The notes: generated by a model from the sequence alone, not told the origin. 64,000 nt of DNA from Panopea generosa (GCA_029582155.1 CM055895.1:58469028-58533027), one strand, 5' to 3'; positions 36,255 through 48,520 are shown, counted from the first letter of the stretch. Translations and numbers: made by a program.

Positions 36255-36975
36255 CTGCCATTACGTGTTATATGGAATGTCCATCATAGAGGAACACATA
36301 CACTGGCCATTCATATTGCCATATATGTGGTAGGGGGAAACGGACATCTCTAAAATCATAAACAATAGGGCCACATTTGGTTCTAAACCGTTCACCTGCG
36401 GTAGAGGAGACAATAAGGCAAGTTTTGATAATACAAGGACCATGTGTATACAACATCAAATATCGCAGTTTGTATGCTTCGATGGCCATTACTCTAATAT
36501 TAATTATCAAATTTTGCCAGTCCAAGAAATCATTCGACATATAAAGTTGGGTAACTAGTGTGAAGTGCAAATGGGAGCTGCACACAGCACAAATAACGCA
36601 ATATTTGACGATTCAAGGGCCACAAATCCGACTTAAATTATCTGATTTGCCCATTTCAAGATTTTTTTCCAAGATATTATAGTTATATAACAACTTTGTA
36701 ACTTTGACCAGAATCAACTGAAAATGCCCGTGCTAGGGTGCCCACATCGTGCAATTTTGGTGATATAAAGGCCATTATTCGGACATTAATTATATTTCTT
36801 TGATCCGTCCAAGATATAATGGTATTAAAACTACTGTGTATGTTTGGTGTTTATCCAATAAAAAGTGAGGGTGCTAGAGTGCACATACTAAACTGTTAAC
36901 GGACGGATGATGGACGACGGACAAAAGATGACCAGAATAGCTTACATTGAGATATATGCTCAGGTGACTTAAACA
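36255..36975 (+). repeat. dispersed repeat with GACGGACGAC-type 3' end
   Basis: The right end reads ACGGACGGATGATGGACGAC, GGACAAAAGATGACC, then TTGAGATATATGCTCAGGTG. The 55925-56045 copy ends the same way (GACGGACGACACACGAC, AAAAGGTGATCGC, TTGAGACAAAGTCTCAA). TTGAG...CTCAA around a short loop makes a terminal hairpin. The left extent is uncertain. Minus ORFs at 36261-36585 are not conserved-looking. Confidence 0.5.
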
Positions 36976-37399
36976 ATAAGAACAAATAAAGATAAATCAT
37001 GAAATATTAAAAGAGGCATCGAAGTACATAAAAGCAATTTAAGGATTTAAAAGAAGTGCGAAATATTGCTGTGGTTTGATATAGGTTGTATCTTTATTTA
37101 AATACGGTAATAAAAAACAATATAAAATCTATTTTTGTCTAAACTGTTAAAATCATGTACGAAGAAGAGTTCAACATGGTAATGCACTAAAAGCAGCAAC
37201 ATAAACATGAAATCTCGTCATATCTTATCACACCAACGACTATATATCTACATCAATAAATCATTACAGACTGCCGAAGAGCACATTATATATAATAAAA
37301 AATGATATCAACATGTATTACTGTATAATTAGTAATAACTAAATAGCTTTTTATTTTTCTCAAAATGATGATAATTATTTCACTAATTATATTATTTAC

Positions 37400-37450
37400 C
37401 TTCTGCGATCCCATATCATCGTCCTTATGTCTCATAAATCGATGCGCCAT
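37400..37450 (-). CDS. candidate first coding exon
   Basis: On the minus strand AAAAAATGGCG starts at 37450 and reads MAHRFMRHKDDDMGSQK, ending at 37400 directly on a good donor (AAG|GTAAAT), phase 0. The 17 codons include no AT-type low complexity and are charged. Immediately upstream is a GC-richer 5' region (37451-37700). I do not recognise the N-terminus. The next exon would lie at lower coordinates; a phase-compatible but unproven candidate starts at 31933. Confidence 0.4.
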
Positions 37451-37700
37451 TTTTTCTTAACTTTTACTTTTTAATCCAATTATCCGGTCAGCCAGTTATT
37501 CCACAGCGTTTGGTACCACGAACAACGAACGACTCCTGCAGCAGACGACAGTCCGACTTTAACCTTCAGCGTCTTAGATGCCGCAGAGAATTATGGGAAG
37601 CTGTATTCTCCACACAACTGTTTAGTTTACCGCTTGCCAATTGTCATTTTTATCGTACCAATAAGCTTTGATAAGAAACCAATTATAACAACTTACATTA
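37451..37700 (-). promoter_or_regulatory. promoter / 5'UTR-like patch
   Basis: Upstream of the minus-strand ATG at 37450 the DNA is locally GC- and CpG-enriched (ACGAACAACGAACGACTCC, GACGACAGTCCGAC). On the minus strand it contains CTTCCCATAATTCTCTGCGG, which resembles the ZNF143/SBS-type TTCCCA-AAT-C core. The downstream GCGCCATTTTT at 37444 is a YY1-like ATGGCGC on the minus strand, overlapping the start codon. Confidence 0.35.
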
Positions 37701-37704
37701 AGGT

Positions 37705-39275
37705 GGGCGTCTATAGGTGGTTTTACCTGTTTGTTCGGCAGAAGTTTGCCATGCGCATAGTGCGCTTCTTTTTTTTATAAATATTCACCCCTTCGTAACC
37801 TTTATAACTCTGGTTGCTGAGAAGATATGTTTATAGATAAATAATAAAAATAAGCATGACATGTGCAAAAATAATACTATAAAAATGAGATAATGATGTA
37901 AAAACAACAAAATAAAAAATATATGTTTGTTACACTAAAAGCACATGTATGGGTTCATGCGTTTGTGTTTAAAGATCAATATCTTTCTTTTGCGTTTTAA
38001 TTGCCAACGTAAATACTCTATAAACAGAAAATAATGTGATATATATACCAAAGACATTGATGAAGATGCTGCTAGATCATAACTTGTGGAATCAGACATA
38101 AAGAATAAAATCAAAGATAAAGTATAAAATAACGTTCAAAATAGATTTCCATCTTAAAACATAGGTAATATGTACGTGGTGTAATACGTTCCGGGAAACC
38201 TCTGAGCGATCTAACATATTGTGGACTTGTTATCGCTTTGTTTTGAATTACGGACATATTTTCTAATCACTGAGGGAAAAGCGGATGATGTCGTATAGCA
38301 TACCAGGGAGAAAATAATATCTTATATACATCTGGGAATAGAATGAATTCACCTGATGTTGCCCATTACGATAATTTTTTACAAGATTTCATACCATGTT
38401 CAAGGTTCATTAGCCTTAACAGTGGCTTAGTGGGTAACGGCGCGGCAATCGGCGGAATGTTTTAGTTTTATCTGACAGGCAGTGCGTACAATATTATAGA
38501 CAAACGTAAACAACGTATGCGCATTTGTGTACTCCATGCATCCAAGGTATAGTTATTTGAAAACAGATAAAATAGTTTGCGTAGGAAATCAACACTTAAT
38601 TTACAACGTGAACGTATTAAAACTTTAAAACATTTGGTTGACACTAAAAAAGAGAATGTTAATAGATAACAAAGTGTATTTATCTAGTATTGGTGTCTCT
38701 ACAGTATGTTACAAAGACAAAAATGTAGCAAAACTTGATGTTGTATTAGTAATGCTAGTAATAAAAGTTTATATTACTATGCATGTATAAGATCCATATT
38801 TAATTCGGAATGACTTAAACAGTAATATACAAAGCCCCTCATCTGACCCACACCACACCAACTCGCATTCTAACACGTATACGGTCAGAGTAGATTCGAT
38901 ACGGATAAAATTCCAATAGATTACCAATATCCCAGATATATCTTGATGAAATGAAATGTGTCATTTAATGGCAACGGACATACCCAGATATATAACAGTC
39001 ATACCTTGAACTTTATCTGACCTTTTATCAGCACATCGTGACATTTAGTACTACGTAGAAACTGTTTCGTCAACATGTCTCATTCAGTATTTATTAGCAG
39101 TTTTTTATGTCATATTGTGTTATCTTGATCAACCTTTCTTTTGTAAGTTGTTCTACCTTATCGACCTTATCGACGTGTATTCAGTAATGCATATGTTAGT
39201 GGAATGTTTATTTATTCAATTAACATTGGGCTAAGCGAATAAGAAGCAAAGCGATACCTTATCGTTACAGTTCAA
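37705..39275. other. AT-rich spacer
   Basis: No gene recognised. At 38414-38450 GTGGCTTAGTGGGTAACGGC looks like a tRNA A box, but no B box follows, so a SINE head fragment is the most that can be said. Confidence 0.35.
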
Positions 39276-39279
39276 ATAT

Positions 39280-39510
39280 TTGTCTATGCCAGAACCGGAT
39301 ATTTCCCGAATCAAGTCTATTAACCTTCAATAAAAATGCAGTGAATTCATTGCCTGTCCCACAATTCATAACGATTGAACGCTTATTAAATTGTGTCGTC
39401 ATTCAAACTTTCAATTGAGGCAACTGACTAACCAACGTTCTCAAATGTGGCCTTCCAACTTTGCTATTTAATGTACCCAATCGGGAGAGCTGGGTTCGTT
39501 CTACAGTCTA
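39280..39510 (-). mobile_element. MITE family F, copy 2 (inverted)
   Basis: Starts TTGTCTATGCCAGAACC and ends AGCTGGGTTCGTTCTACAGTCTA (final 17 bases from TGGGTTC). It is the reverse of the 33235 and 40059 copies. With the copy at 40059 it forms a large inverted pair about 550 bp apart. Confidence 0.75.
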
Positions 39511-39514
39511 TTTC

Positions 39515-40055
39515 AATATCGTTAAACAATCTTTGTCGTATATTAATATAATAAATTGAGAAATATCGTGAAATCTTTTGTGCCAAAGTTTAACAAGCAA
39601 AGTGGAAATAAATATGGTAAAACTAGAAACATAACATTGAACAAGACATACAACATAAACGTTTTGGGTTTTAATAAAGAAGACGAGACAACATTTAACA
39701 AGAACTAGAGTCCGCCCTACAGAGAGCATGCAGATGCACCATTACTTTACACCTGTCAGTTTCAGCTGTTTTTGTATATTGGTTGGCAGTAATTATCGGA
39801 AGTTTTAGCAGGTGCTATTCGTTTACCGTGCGACATGTTTACTAAACATGCAATTGTAACAGTAAAACAAATGATTAACATGCATTTGTATATATGTATA
39901 TTTGTATATATGTATATTTGTATATATGCAATACTATGGACTGGAGATGGAAATATATGACGATATATGCTGTGTGTATACTCACTTTTCATAATATAGC
40001 CAAAATTATATATTTTAATATCAAATCAGTCCGAAAATTTTATCATCGGTTAAAA
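39515..40055. other. spacer between inverted MITE copies
   Basis: Contains a short tandem repeat, TGTATATATGTATATT, about three units at 39886-39928. Minus ORFs at 39508-39729 and 39762-39992 show no known domain. The stretch would be the loop if the flanking MITEs paired. Confidence 0.4.
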
Positions 40056-40058
40056 CAT

Positions 40059-40299
40059 TAGTCTGTAGAACGAACCCAGCTCTCCCGACTGGGTCCGCAA
40101 AATGACAATGTTTGTGAAAGTCCCCTATGAGCACGTTGATTGGCCAGTTGCTTCAACTGAAAGTTTGAATGACGCCATAATCAAGCGTTCAATTGTTATG
40201 CCTTATGGGACAGGCATATAATTCCCTGTTTTTTTCGTTGGTGGGTGGGTGTGTTAATAGACATGTTTCGGGAGATATGTCAGGTTCTGGGATAGACTA
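40059..40299 (+). mobile_element. MITE family F, copy 3
   Basis: TAGTCTGTAGAACGAACCCA to CAGGTTCTGGGATAGACTA. It has the same order of blocks as 33235-33454, with extra bases GTGGGTGGGTGTGTT near 40245. Confidence 0.8.
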
Positions 40300-40304
40300 G
40301 TTAA

Positions 40305-41095
40305 ACATAGTTTACTTATTGTGTTACCACTACATAATGACTTCCTTCCGTTACACGTACACTAACAACCATAGTGAACTGTCGTTGAGATCCCCTATTT
40401 CTAAGGTTTACAGGAATGGGTACAGGCTCGAGCAAATTATTTCCTAGTGCGAATGCGTTACGCAGTGTAACATTATACTTATTGGTAATATGGCAATGTT
40501 AAATAGTTTATAAGTGAACATATCATTTGCATCTAAACAACATATATATATAGGGCGATGTGTACAATATGTAAAATACGTCTAAATAATATACCAGAAC
40601 AACAGATTTTGGCTTTAACTAGACCAACAGATCGTGATATACCATTAGATTTAAATTTGAAATTAATGACTAAAAAAACGAAAACTGACAAGAAGATATT
40701 TCTGAAAACGTATATTTATATATCAAGTGTTATTCAGGATGGTTTCATTTGTGATTAAGACATCAACTCCATTAAATAGTTGGACATTATAATTTCTCGA
40801 CTACAGCCTGTGATATCCAGATCACGTGTACGGTATACTGTTATCTGTAAACGCGTGTCTCACAGCGATAAAATAACGTCTTGCACTCATATGTTAACGC
40901 TGTTATTCTTACGTAACTCTACTTACTGTTTTCTACTACTAAAAAAAGTATTTAATATAAAATTTTGCCAGGGAGATGATAAATCTATAACGACTATGAG
41001 TTGTAAGTAAAGAAACCAAACCCTCGGGGTCGTCAAGATATGTGCAAATCGACAGGGCTTCGTTCTCTGGCGTATTTTGAAGCCTCGATGAGTTT
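40305..41095. other. AT-rich, possible degraded LINE 5' part
   Basis: Two modest plus ORFs (40558-40758, 40780-41010) precede the LINE ORF1 relic. Neither shows a motif, but the position would fit the upstream part of the same element. Confidence 0.25.
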
Positions 41096-41099
41096 TATA

Positions 41100-41245
41100 A
41101 GAATAAAAAGAAATAATATTAGAATAAACGAAGTGTTGAAAAGGGCATCGAAACCACCGAAGACACCACAAACAATGTTATACAAATTTTGAATGAACAG
41201 ATAAAATGAGAAGACATTGCCATAGCACATAGATTAGGAATTTTC
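41100..41245 (+). pseudogene. LINE ORF1 (L1-type RNA-binding protein) relic
   Basis: One frame reads KRNNIRINEV (41106-41135). After a frame shift another reads DTTNNVIQILNEQIK, stop, EDIAIAHRLG (41162-41240). The pair RRNNIRI-G and, about 40 residues on, DI-x-x-x-HR-x-G is the signature of the RRM domain of LINE ORF1 proteins, which bind element RNA. A stop and a frame shift make it dead. The spacing agrees with the family. Confidence 0.65.
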
Positions 41246-41249
41246 AAAT

Positions 41250-42050
41250 TCCTTATACGTATCACAACGTCTTACTGATTCATTTTGTATTGTAACTGTA
41301 ACTACAACACAAATTGTTAGTTACATGTATAACGGGCAGGATGTGTAGCTGTCACATTAACGTATCAATACACGTGACTGGATTTTGCTTCTTCAGCAAC
41401 TTATATTGGTATGGCAACGCCAGTACCAACATGGCTTGTATATAATATAGGAGTGTTATGGGATAATTTGCGTATAGTATAATTGAAAATGACAGATATA
41501 TTATACTATTTTCCATACCACAAGATGTGTCGGTACTATAGTACTTGATCGATATGAAGTATCAAGTATACATTCTATCACCTTGCAGATATGATGTGAA
41601 CCTCAGGTATAATGATGATCATATCCACAATAAACGTCTTCCTCGAAGTGGAAACAGTTGTGAACTGATACAGACAATTGGACCTGATGTTCAGTCGCGT
41701 TTATATGGCACTTCAGCCGACCTTGAGTGTATATATATTGTGTATATAGTGTATGATACATTTTCCCCTATGATTTTAAGATATTAAGGACTACACACCA
41801 TGTAATACAGTATTACATTATTAAGGCGGACAAGGCTCTTACTTGTAAGAATACAAACACCTAGTTAAAAATAACCTTGTCCTTTATATTAAAGCTAATG
41901 GCCTGTTTTATATAATTTTTTTACTATTAAATTGTCTGGGGTACACTATTTAAATGATATATAATGTAACTGTAATGAAAACTATAGTTCATATGGCATA
42001 CTCGATGTGTTAGAATCTTCATGTTTTCGTAGATATTTTTTAAAACTTGT
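41250..42050. other. AT-rich spacer
   Basis: No gene recognised; an 80-codon plus ORF (41545-41787) has no domain I know. Confidence 0.35.
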
Positions 42051-42054
42051 CACT

Positions 42055-42250
42055 TTTACCTCGAAAGAGAAACAATTTATTCCAATATAGACAATTCACG
42101 CTCGAAGACTTCCTGTGTAGAACCAATACTAAGAATATGCGGGTTAAGAATCTTGCTCAATGACATCACACATAGCCGTGGTGGAGGATCGAACCTACGA
42201 CCCTCCGATCCTGGTTCCGATGCTCTTATAATAGACCACGCTCGCCACAT
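42055..42250 (-). repeat. SINE family B, near-complete
   Basis: Reverse copy including the head: CACGCTCGAAGACTTCCTG, GAATCTTGCTCAATGACATC, GGAGGATCGAACCTACGACC (B-box region) and AATAGACCACGCTCGCCA (A-box side). Confidence 0.8.
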
Positions 42251-42609
42251 TTTTAATGTTATTGCAGTTGTATTATGCGGCGGATATTAGCTGGACGTTC
42301 GTTTTCATAACGTTACAATCAGTATGTCTTTTGCAAGTCTTATTCAAATCAGCTTCAAACTTTGCATTGCACACAATGCTCATAGATGAAGTGGTTTTAT
42401 ACGCATTCTGATACTTGAATGATGTTTTGTTGTCAGCTATAATTCCGTTGGAAGTAGCAATACATTAGCAAACAATACAAACCAGACTGGTTAATACTTA
42501 ACACTTGAACTAATCCGAGCAGTACGTAATAAATCAGGGAATACGCTGAATATTTTGAATAACCTATTAGTACTCCTTTTAAGTTATAAAAGTGTCTCTT
42601 ACGACCATA

Positions 42610-43917
42610 CGAGGGGTATTCAATAAGTTTTGAGATTGTTCTTATAAAATAGCACTAAAGCTGATTTACGGTAAGTTTCTTATATCAAACCTTCAATATA
42701 TTCTCCCTTTATAGAAATGCACTTTTCCATCCGAGATATCCATGACATAAAGCCACAGAGTAGCCTGCTCTTGGTATACTCTGCAGACACAGATACATAG
42801 CACTGCCAAGAGCGCTTCATGAGTTGGAGCGACGCCCGCGACGCCCGCGACTTCCGAGACGCTCAGTAAGCATCATAGAGAAAGAAGTCAAAGGGACGCA
42901 GGTCTGGCGAGTATGGAGGGTGCTGCAACTTGTTGGTCTCGCAGAGACTGCTGTACGATTCTACACTTGTGTACAGATGCATTGTCATTGATAAGACAGA
43001 TACCCCCAAACCAATAGGTTGGCGAGGTTTAACGTAATATTTTCTCACTGATTTCAATAACGTATCTATATTAAAATTTCCAGTAACATACATGCCAGGT
43101 GCACTCGGTATTTGCACAACAGGACATTTGGAATTGAAGACATTCGTGATACAACATGTTAAGATTTGCGATAATCGGTCTTACTTGTCCTTTCCATAGC
43201 CACTGTTTATCATTTAGTCTTTAAGGCTCGAAATTATAGATCTGCGTTTAATCACCTGTGAGGAGCTCATTTAGACTTCTTTTATCAGCATTTTTGTACA
43301 GTTTCAGCAGATCTTGACAACATTACGCCTGTTTGGCATTCTGCTCTTTGGTCAGAAGATGGGGTACCCACAGTGCACATACCTTTGATAATTGTATGTG
43401 TTTTGTCAGAACTGCTTGAATACTTTCCAATGAAAACCCCAATGATGCAGCTATCTTAGAATCGCGAGTCTTCGGCTACCATGACTTAAACAGCAGCATG
43501 TTCATAGAAGACAATGAAGTTTTTGGGCGCCTTATACGAGGTAGATCTTTGATTCTCCCTTATTGAATACGTTTGCCCACATATAAACAGTGGCTTTGGA
43601 AGGAGAAGAATCATCATAAACATTTTTAACTTCTTGCAGAATCTGTTTACCTGGTATATGCAGAGCACTACACGTATTTATATAAGACTTAGTTTTCTTC
43701 TATTCTGCAGGCTTCATGCTTACAAAAGTAGTGTCAGTGTATACGAGTATGCTGTGTTGAAACGCTTATAACTTTGCGATAGCAAAACAAATTGTGTTGA
43801 AATATTCGCTGTACATGGATATTGAAACGACCTACAAGTTCACGAAAACTTCATGCGCATACCTGTAATTATTTCTAAGGAAGTGCATTAGTCTCAAAAC
43901 ATTTTGAATACCCCTCG
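42610..43917 (-). mobile_element. full-length mariner transposon, decayed
   Basis: Inverted ends of about 26 bp (CGAGGGGTATTCAATAAG... at 42610; its near reverse complement ends at 43917) match at about 24 positions and are flanked by TA. At 1,308 bp it has the length of a complete mariner. The transposase lies on the minus strand with several stops. The region near 43270-43190 keeps the first catalytic block (ELLTGD and NDKQWLWKGQ remnants). The ORF at 42863-43117 keeps the last. The end sequence is related to, but distinct from, the 11275 element. Confidence 0.9.
42863..43117 (-). pseudogene. mariner transposase fragment
   Basis: The 84-codon frame ends in QHPPYSPDLRPFDFFLY, the mariner signature (YSPDL-P-DFFLF) around the third catalytic Asp. 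Earlier residues VLSMTMHLYTS correspond to the stretch before it in a decayed form. The frame continues past 42863 only with stops and shifts, where remnants such as WKSAFL-type text match the C-terminus. Once a cut-and-paste DNA transposase; now inactive. Confidence 0.85.
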
Positions 43918-43924
43918 TATAATA

Positions 43925-45170
43925 AACATTTACCAGTTTGTAATAGTGGAAATTTCTTACATCGCTCCTTGTGCATGTGAAAAAATAAAACTATTTTGCA
44001 CAGTGCTTTTGCATGTATATGTATTGAATCTACAGTGTCTATTAGATATTTAGCTCTTAAACAATTTAGATAATGGTACATTATTTAATAACAGTACCAG
44101 CAGGAAGATGTCTATAACATGTTTTAGCATACTTTAATGTTAATTATAAACCTACACTGTATATTACCAGCTTTACCCGCTCACGTACATATCGTTTCTG
44201 CATATTGTCGGGTTGTCTTATAGATCATCTTTAGCGTTTTGTCATTTCTTTTCGACTCTTATTAAATGTATGCTGTATATTAGGTAATTAGTTGTTCCCT
44301 TACTGATGCTAGAAACAGAGTAGTAATTAACAAATATGTCTTTGATGATAATTAATAGATATTCCTTCAATATGCTGGCGTAATAGATTTTTTCCTTCAA
44401 CACACGCTACATTATTCGTTTTGAATTCATTTCTGGTGCAAATGTTTTGTTAGTGTTGCTGTTGTTGTCTTTTTGCAAAAAATATACCGAGATTATTTCA
44501 TCGATATTTGCACATGCTAAAATTGAAATACCGCGTCTGTTAAGGACTCTCACCACCTGTATCTCCCTTCAAGGTAAATCTTTCTTTTTTTCAGGACTTT
44601 ATATTGCACTGATTAAGATATTTCCGCCATGTGTTACATGATTTATATTTTAGAAATCACCACTGAAAATTTGATGCTGATACCAGATTTCTAGGGAATT
44701 TATGTATCATTCTAGAATTGATGATTCGAACCACATCATTGGCAAATAGGTAACATATTATTACTCTGGAAATTGATTTATATCACAAAACCATTGAATT
44801 TTAAAAAAAAATGATCATGGTATGTGTTTGTCTTTATAATTGCAGATCTTGAACCAAAGAAGCATTTAAGCCCAGATACATGCTGCAGATTTTGATTTTC
44901 ATTGTTTTGGACATAAGTATTATAATAGAATCCTATGGGGAATGTAATAATGGTGTGAGATGTTGCTACAATACAAATCGACCAACCTGACCAAAGTGCT
45001 ATCATGTAAGTACACGCCAATAGATGCGTATTTTCATGGTATTTACAGAGGCAATAAGGTTTAGGCTTATTCATTGTGATGAATGTGTTATTCATATAGT
45101 TGGACATATAGTTTCTAACCTATATGGAATGGAAATAATTATTTTTTTACTGATTTGTTTTAACACGATT
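43925..45170. other. AT-rich spacer
   Basis: The plus ORF 44447-44641 contains HAKIEIPRLLRTLTTCISLQ, then a donor-like CAAG|GTAAAT and, only 21 bp later, a CTTTTTTTCAG. That interval is far too short for an intron. Minus ORF 44778-45107 (109 codons) has no domain recognised. Confidence 0.25.
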
Positions 45171-45174
45171 GCGA

Positions 45175-45312
45175 TAAAAGCCCAGATCTCATATGAACTG
45201 CTCTCGTGTCCTTCAGGATAGAACCAGTACTGAGTGTAGTTGCATGAGAGGCATCTGATCGAGCTGGGGACCGAACCCGCAACCTCCTGCATGAGCGGCC
45301 ACCACTGTATCC
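45175..45312 (-). repeat. SINE family C, reverse copy
   Basis: ATATGAACTGCTCTCGTGTC, GAACCAGTACTGAGTGTAG, TTGCATGAGAGGCATCTG, and GGGACCGAACCCGCAACC (B box in reverse) to GCGGCCACCACTGTATCC. It is the clearest copy of the head of this family. Confidence 0.75.
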
Positions 45313-45720
45313 TTTTTAAAAGGATCAGTGACTAATATGCAGTTTACTATAAAATCAAATGACCAAAGTCGTATTTACTAGTATATGAGTGAAATAACGG
45401 TAGAAAAGAAATAATACACAAGATTATGTAGGAAATCATGTGAGAATCACGGAGGCACATATCCATATTAAATTTTAGCAATATTGAAAAAAATCTTGAA
45501 AAATGAAAACAATTTGACAGAACGTTAACATATATACGAACGGATGTTTAAGCGACTCCATCACACATTATAATACGATTTTGTAATTAGTGTATAAGAA
45601 CGATCGTTAGTTCCTGAGAGTGATGTTAATGACGATTTCTGTATGTTGATGAGATTTATATGTGTATGTTGACCAGGTTAATTGTACGTACATGTTTACT
45701 TACTTTGCACGTGAGACAAC

Positions 45721-45835
45721 AAGTATGACTATAACATGAATATTGCTATTAAAATTAGTAATACAGCATACACAAGTATGACTATAACATACATATTGCT
45801 ATTAAAATTAGTAATGCAGCATACACAAATATGAC
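45721..45835. repeat. 53-bp direct duplication, 2.2 copies
   Basis: AAGTATGACTATAACATGAA begins at 45721 and again at 45774, with a third partial unit (AAATATGACT). About three mismatches per unit. Confidence 0.85.
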
Positions 45836-46054
45836 TTTGTCATCAACGGTTTAATGATCATCACTGAGTCAAAGTAATTGGTGATCACCCAATACATAAG
45901 ACTGCTTTTGCAAAAAAAAAATCTGACAAAAATATATTTTTTTAAGCGAATAACGTATCTAAGAAAAGAAAAATAAGATGTATGGATAGGGTTAATGAAA
46001 TATGCACCACCACTCAAGCCCTCTGGCATCATGGTCATTGTCAATATAATGGAG

Positions 46055-46225
46055 CACGTGGATGATCAGGATCGAAGGGTTGTGGGTTCGATCCTCCTCC
46101 ACAGCATGTGTGGTGTCCTTGAGAAAAACACATTTTCCGCATATACCTAGAAATGGCTCCACCCAGGAAGAATAAGAACGAGTTTGTCTAAGTTGTAATT
46201 AATTAAAATCTAATTGGTTAAACAT
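46055..46225 (+). repeat. SINE family B, plus copy
   Basis: GTGGGTTCGATCCTCCTCC (B box), CATGTGTGGTGTCCTTGAG, CCACCCAGGAAGAATAAGAA, GAGTTTGTCTAAGTTGTAAT. This is the best-preserved B-box copy of the family here. Confidence 0.8.
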
Positions 46226-46229
46226 ATAG

Positions 46230-48160
46230 TGGGGTAGATCAAAAGGGGTTGTGATATTGTGCTTCAACAGTGTACTGAATGTTAGCTGGTTGACCCTTTA
46301 CTGTTGGCATTATTTTTTCCTCTAAAATTGTGCGACGTCCAAAAAGATTTGAGATTCCATAATAGCGAATAATCCTTGAATAAAAAAATATATAACCAAT
46401 AGGGAACGTAGGATTCACGAAAGCAAACATGTATACACAGGGTACAGTTATAGTTCTCGTTCATCAGGCCTTTTAACTTTTGTTTCAAAGACAATTTTTC
46501 TAAGAAACGTACATATATTGAAAATGTTTCATTGTATACTACACGGGTAAAGATTTGTAAAAAATAATCATTTTGAACTTTATTTTGTAATGTATATCGT
46601 TTTCCCATTACACCAGTCTGTTTTTTAGAAAACTTTTAATGTTTCTGGTGGACATACTTTTGAATCTGATTCAAATATTATTATTGTCGGTGATCTAAGA
46701 CAATACTTACTGAGCTAAGAAGGTCGCCACTTGCACAACATTATTACCGTATATAATATAGCAGGTGTGATCGACAAATCAACCTAAGTGATATATACTT
46801 CAGAAGCCCTACTTGAGCCTATTCTTAATCCGGTAATAGACTGCCTTTAAACTCTGATGAAACAAACACATATTGTTCACAACGCTATATACTTAAATAC
46901 ATCCATATCGAAATCAATCTCATCTGTTCTGTTATAATTTTCGATACTTATCTGTGATCATATATAAGTCAAGAAAGCCATCTTCAGAATAAGAAAATTG
47001 AGCTTAGTTGAATTGCAGCTTATTAGGATAAAAATTGATTTACATTTTGAGGGAAAATAATTCGATATTAAGTGTATTGACCAGATATCCAGAAGTATTA
47101 TTGAACGTAATGCGGTGGCCTCAGCCTGTGTATTTGGCGAAAGGCACAACATGAAATCGCTCTAACAAATTTACGTCAAGTGGTGAGCAATGGTAAAGAA
47201 GTGTACACCATTTAAAGGGCATACGTGCTTACCGATGAAGCTTCATACTGTTTGTTACGCAATTCATTTATAACTTCATCCAAAACAGATTGACACCAGT
47301 TTCTATAATGTTTTTATCACAAAATATTTACCATATGCTTTAATACGGTATAGTACGTCTCACACAACAATTAATGTTGTACTGTTTTATATATAGAGAC
47401 ATGCACTTCTGGAACACTGGATATGTTACCAATGGTTCTAAACGTGTCTTTTTCCGATAGATAGTCCTCTGTTATGCAGAAAAAAAACATGGGGTTGCTT
47501 TTTCACAATTTCGCTGGTTTGATGGCACCCCTTTATTTTTGACAATTCTGTCCATTTGTTGCAGTGTATCACTACGCATCTTAAAACTGTTATAGCTTCA
47601 TCAAACATTTCCCAATGTCATCAAAAGTTTGGGGAAATCGTGAAAATGTTCCAATGTTCCCATATGCACAATGAAATATGACATTTTATGCATTTTTAAC
47701 AAAAGAAATTGCCCAACCGCTTTACTCAGCTCTAATTTCTTGGGCGTAAGAATCTTGCTTTTTAAGTGAGACCTAGTACGAGGTTAACAATTTAAAAAAT
47801 AAGGTAATAGTACGGTAAAGAGTGGATTACATAGCAGAATTTTATACTATACCTGACTGTTTACAATGTTATATATATTTGCTTACTGTTTGAGATTCTA
47901 TTAAAGGTAAAGATGTATGAACATTAGTGCTTCCTAGATTTTACCGTAAAACATAGACGCAAGGTAATCACCAATTAACAATTATGTGATAGGCAGCTTC
48001 TCCTGCAGACACAAGAACATATTTAGAACGAATTTCCGAGAATCCTGTCTTCAAATGACGAAAAGCTACGTTAGTAAAAGGTCAATGTGGAATAAGAGAA
48101 ATACTTGCTTAATTGAAGGCCACTTGATATTCAATAATCATGATACTTTTTGTTGTTTTC
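46230..48160. other. AT-rich spacer with possible upstream exon
   Basis: No recognised gene. A plus ORF at 47986-48222 begins beside an acceptor-like CTTCTCCTGCAG (48008) and reads HKNIFRTNFRESCLQMTKSY before a possible donor (GTTA|GTAAAAGG, 48073). Its end phase would match the exon at 48165. Confidence 0.25.
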
Positions 48161-48164
48161 TCAG

Positions 48165-48274
48165 GAGGAGGAGTATTTCAATATGTAATCTTCATCGTCG
48201 CTGCGGCATCACTCGATGCTAAATTCTTCAAAGGATTGTGCAATTTGATCAAGAAGAGCATCCAAACTATATAA
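48165..48274 (+). CDS. candidate 3'-terminal coding exon with membrane segment
   Basis: A strong acceptor (TTTTTGTTGTTTTCTCAG, ending 48164) is followed by 2 bases and 35 codons that stop at TAA 48272-48274. They read GGVFQYVIFIVAAASLDAKF then FKGLCNLIKKSIQTI: a hydrophobic stretch of about 15 residues followed by a basic, amphipathic tail, like the end of a membrane protein. GC and CpG rise locally (CATCGTCGCTGCGGCATC). I do not recognise the protein. Two other frames are open for shorter distances. Confidence 0.4.
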
Positions 48275-48279
48275 AAAAG

Positions 48280-48515
48280 ATGGTAGTCTGTATTTAGGAC
48301 TTTTTAAGCGTTAAGCGAGCGGAAGCAATGGGCATGCATCTTTATTTATGCTTTTTATACCTGTATCTTGCATTCACTTGCTGATATTGAAAAGTCAACG
48401 AGTAAATCTGCGTATTTCATCACTTGATTCTTCTTTGTATATATTTACATGACGTTATTTTTATTTGAACTCAGTGCAAACTACCTAATTAGTAAAAGAC
48501 TAGTATGCCTGATCG
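48280..48515. other. spacer before compound satellite
   Basis: Could contain the 3'UTR of the candidate exon at 48165. No AATAAA was seen in the first 200 bp. Confidence 0.25.
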
Positions 48516-48520
48516 ACGTG

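Noticed and set aside
44573-44594. Intron between HAKIEIPRLLRTLTTCISLQ and the next segment
   Set aside because: GTAAAT and TTTCAG are present, but the interval is only 21 bp, below any plausible spliceosomal intron.
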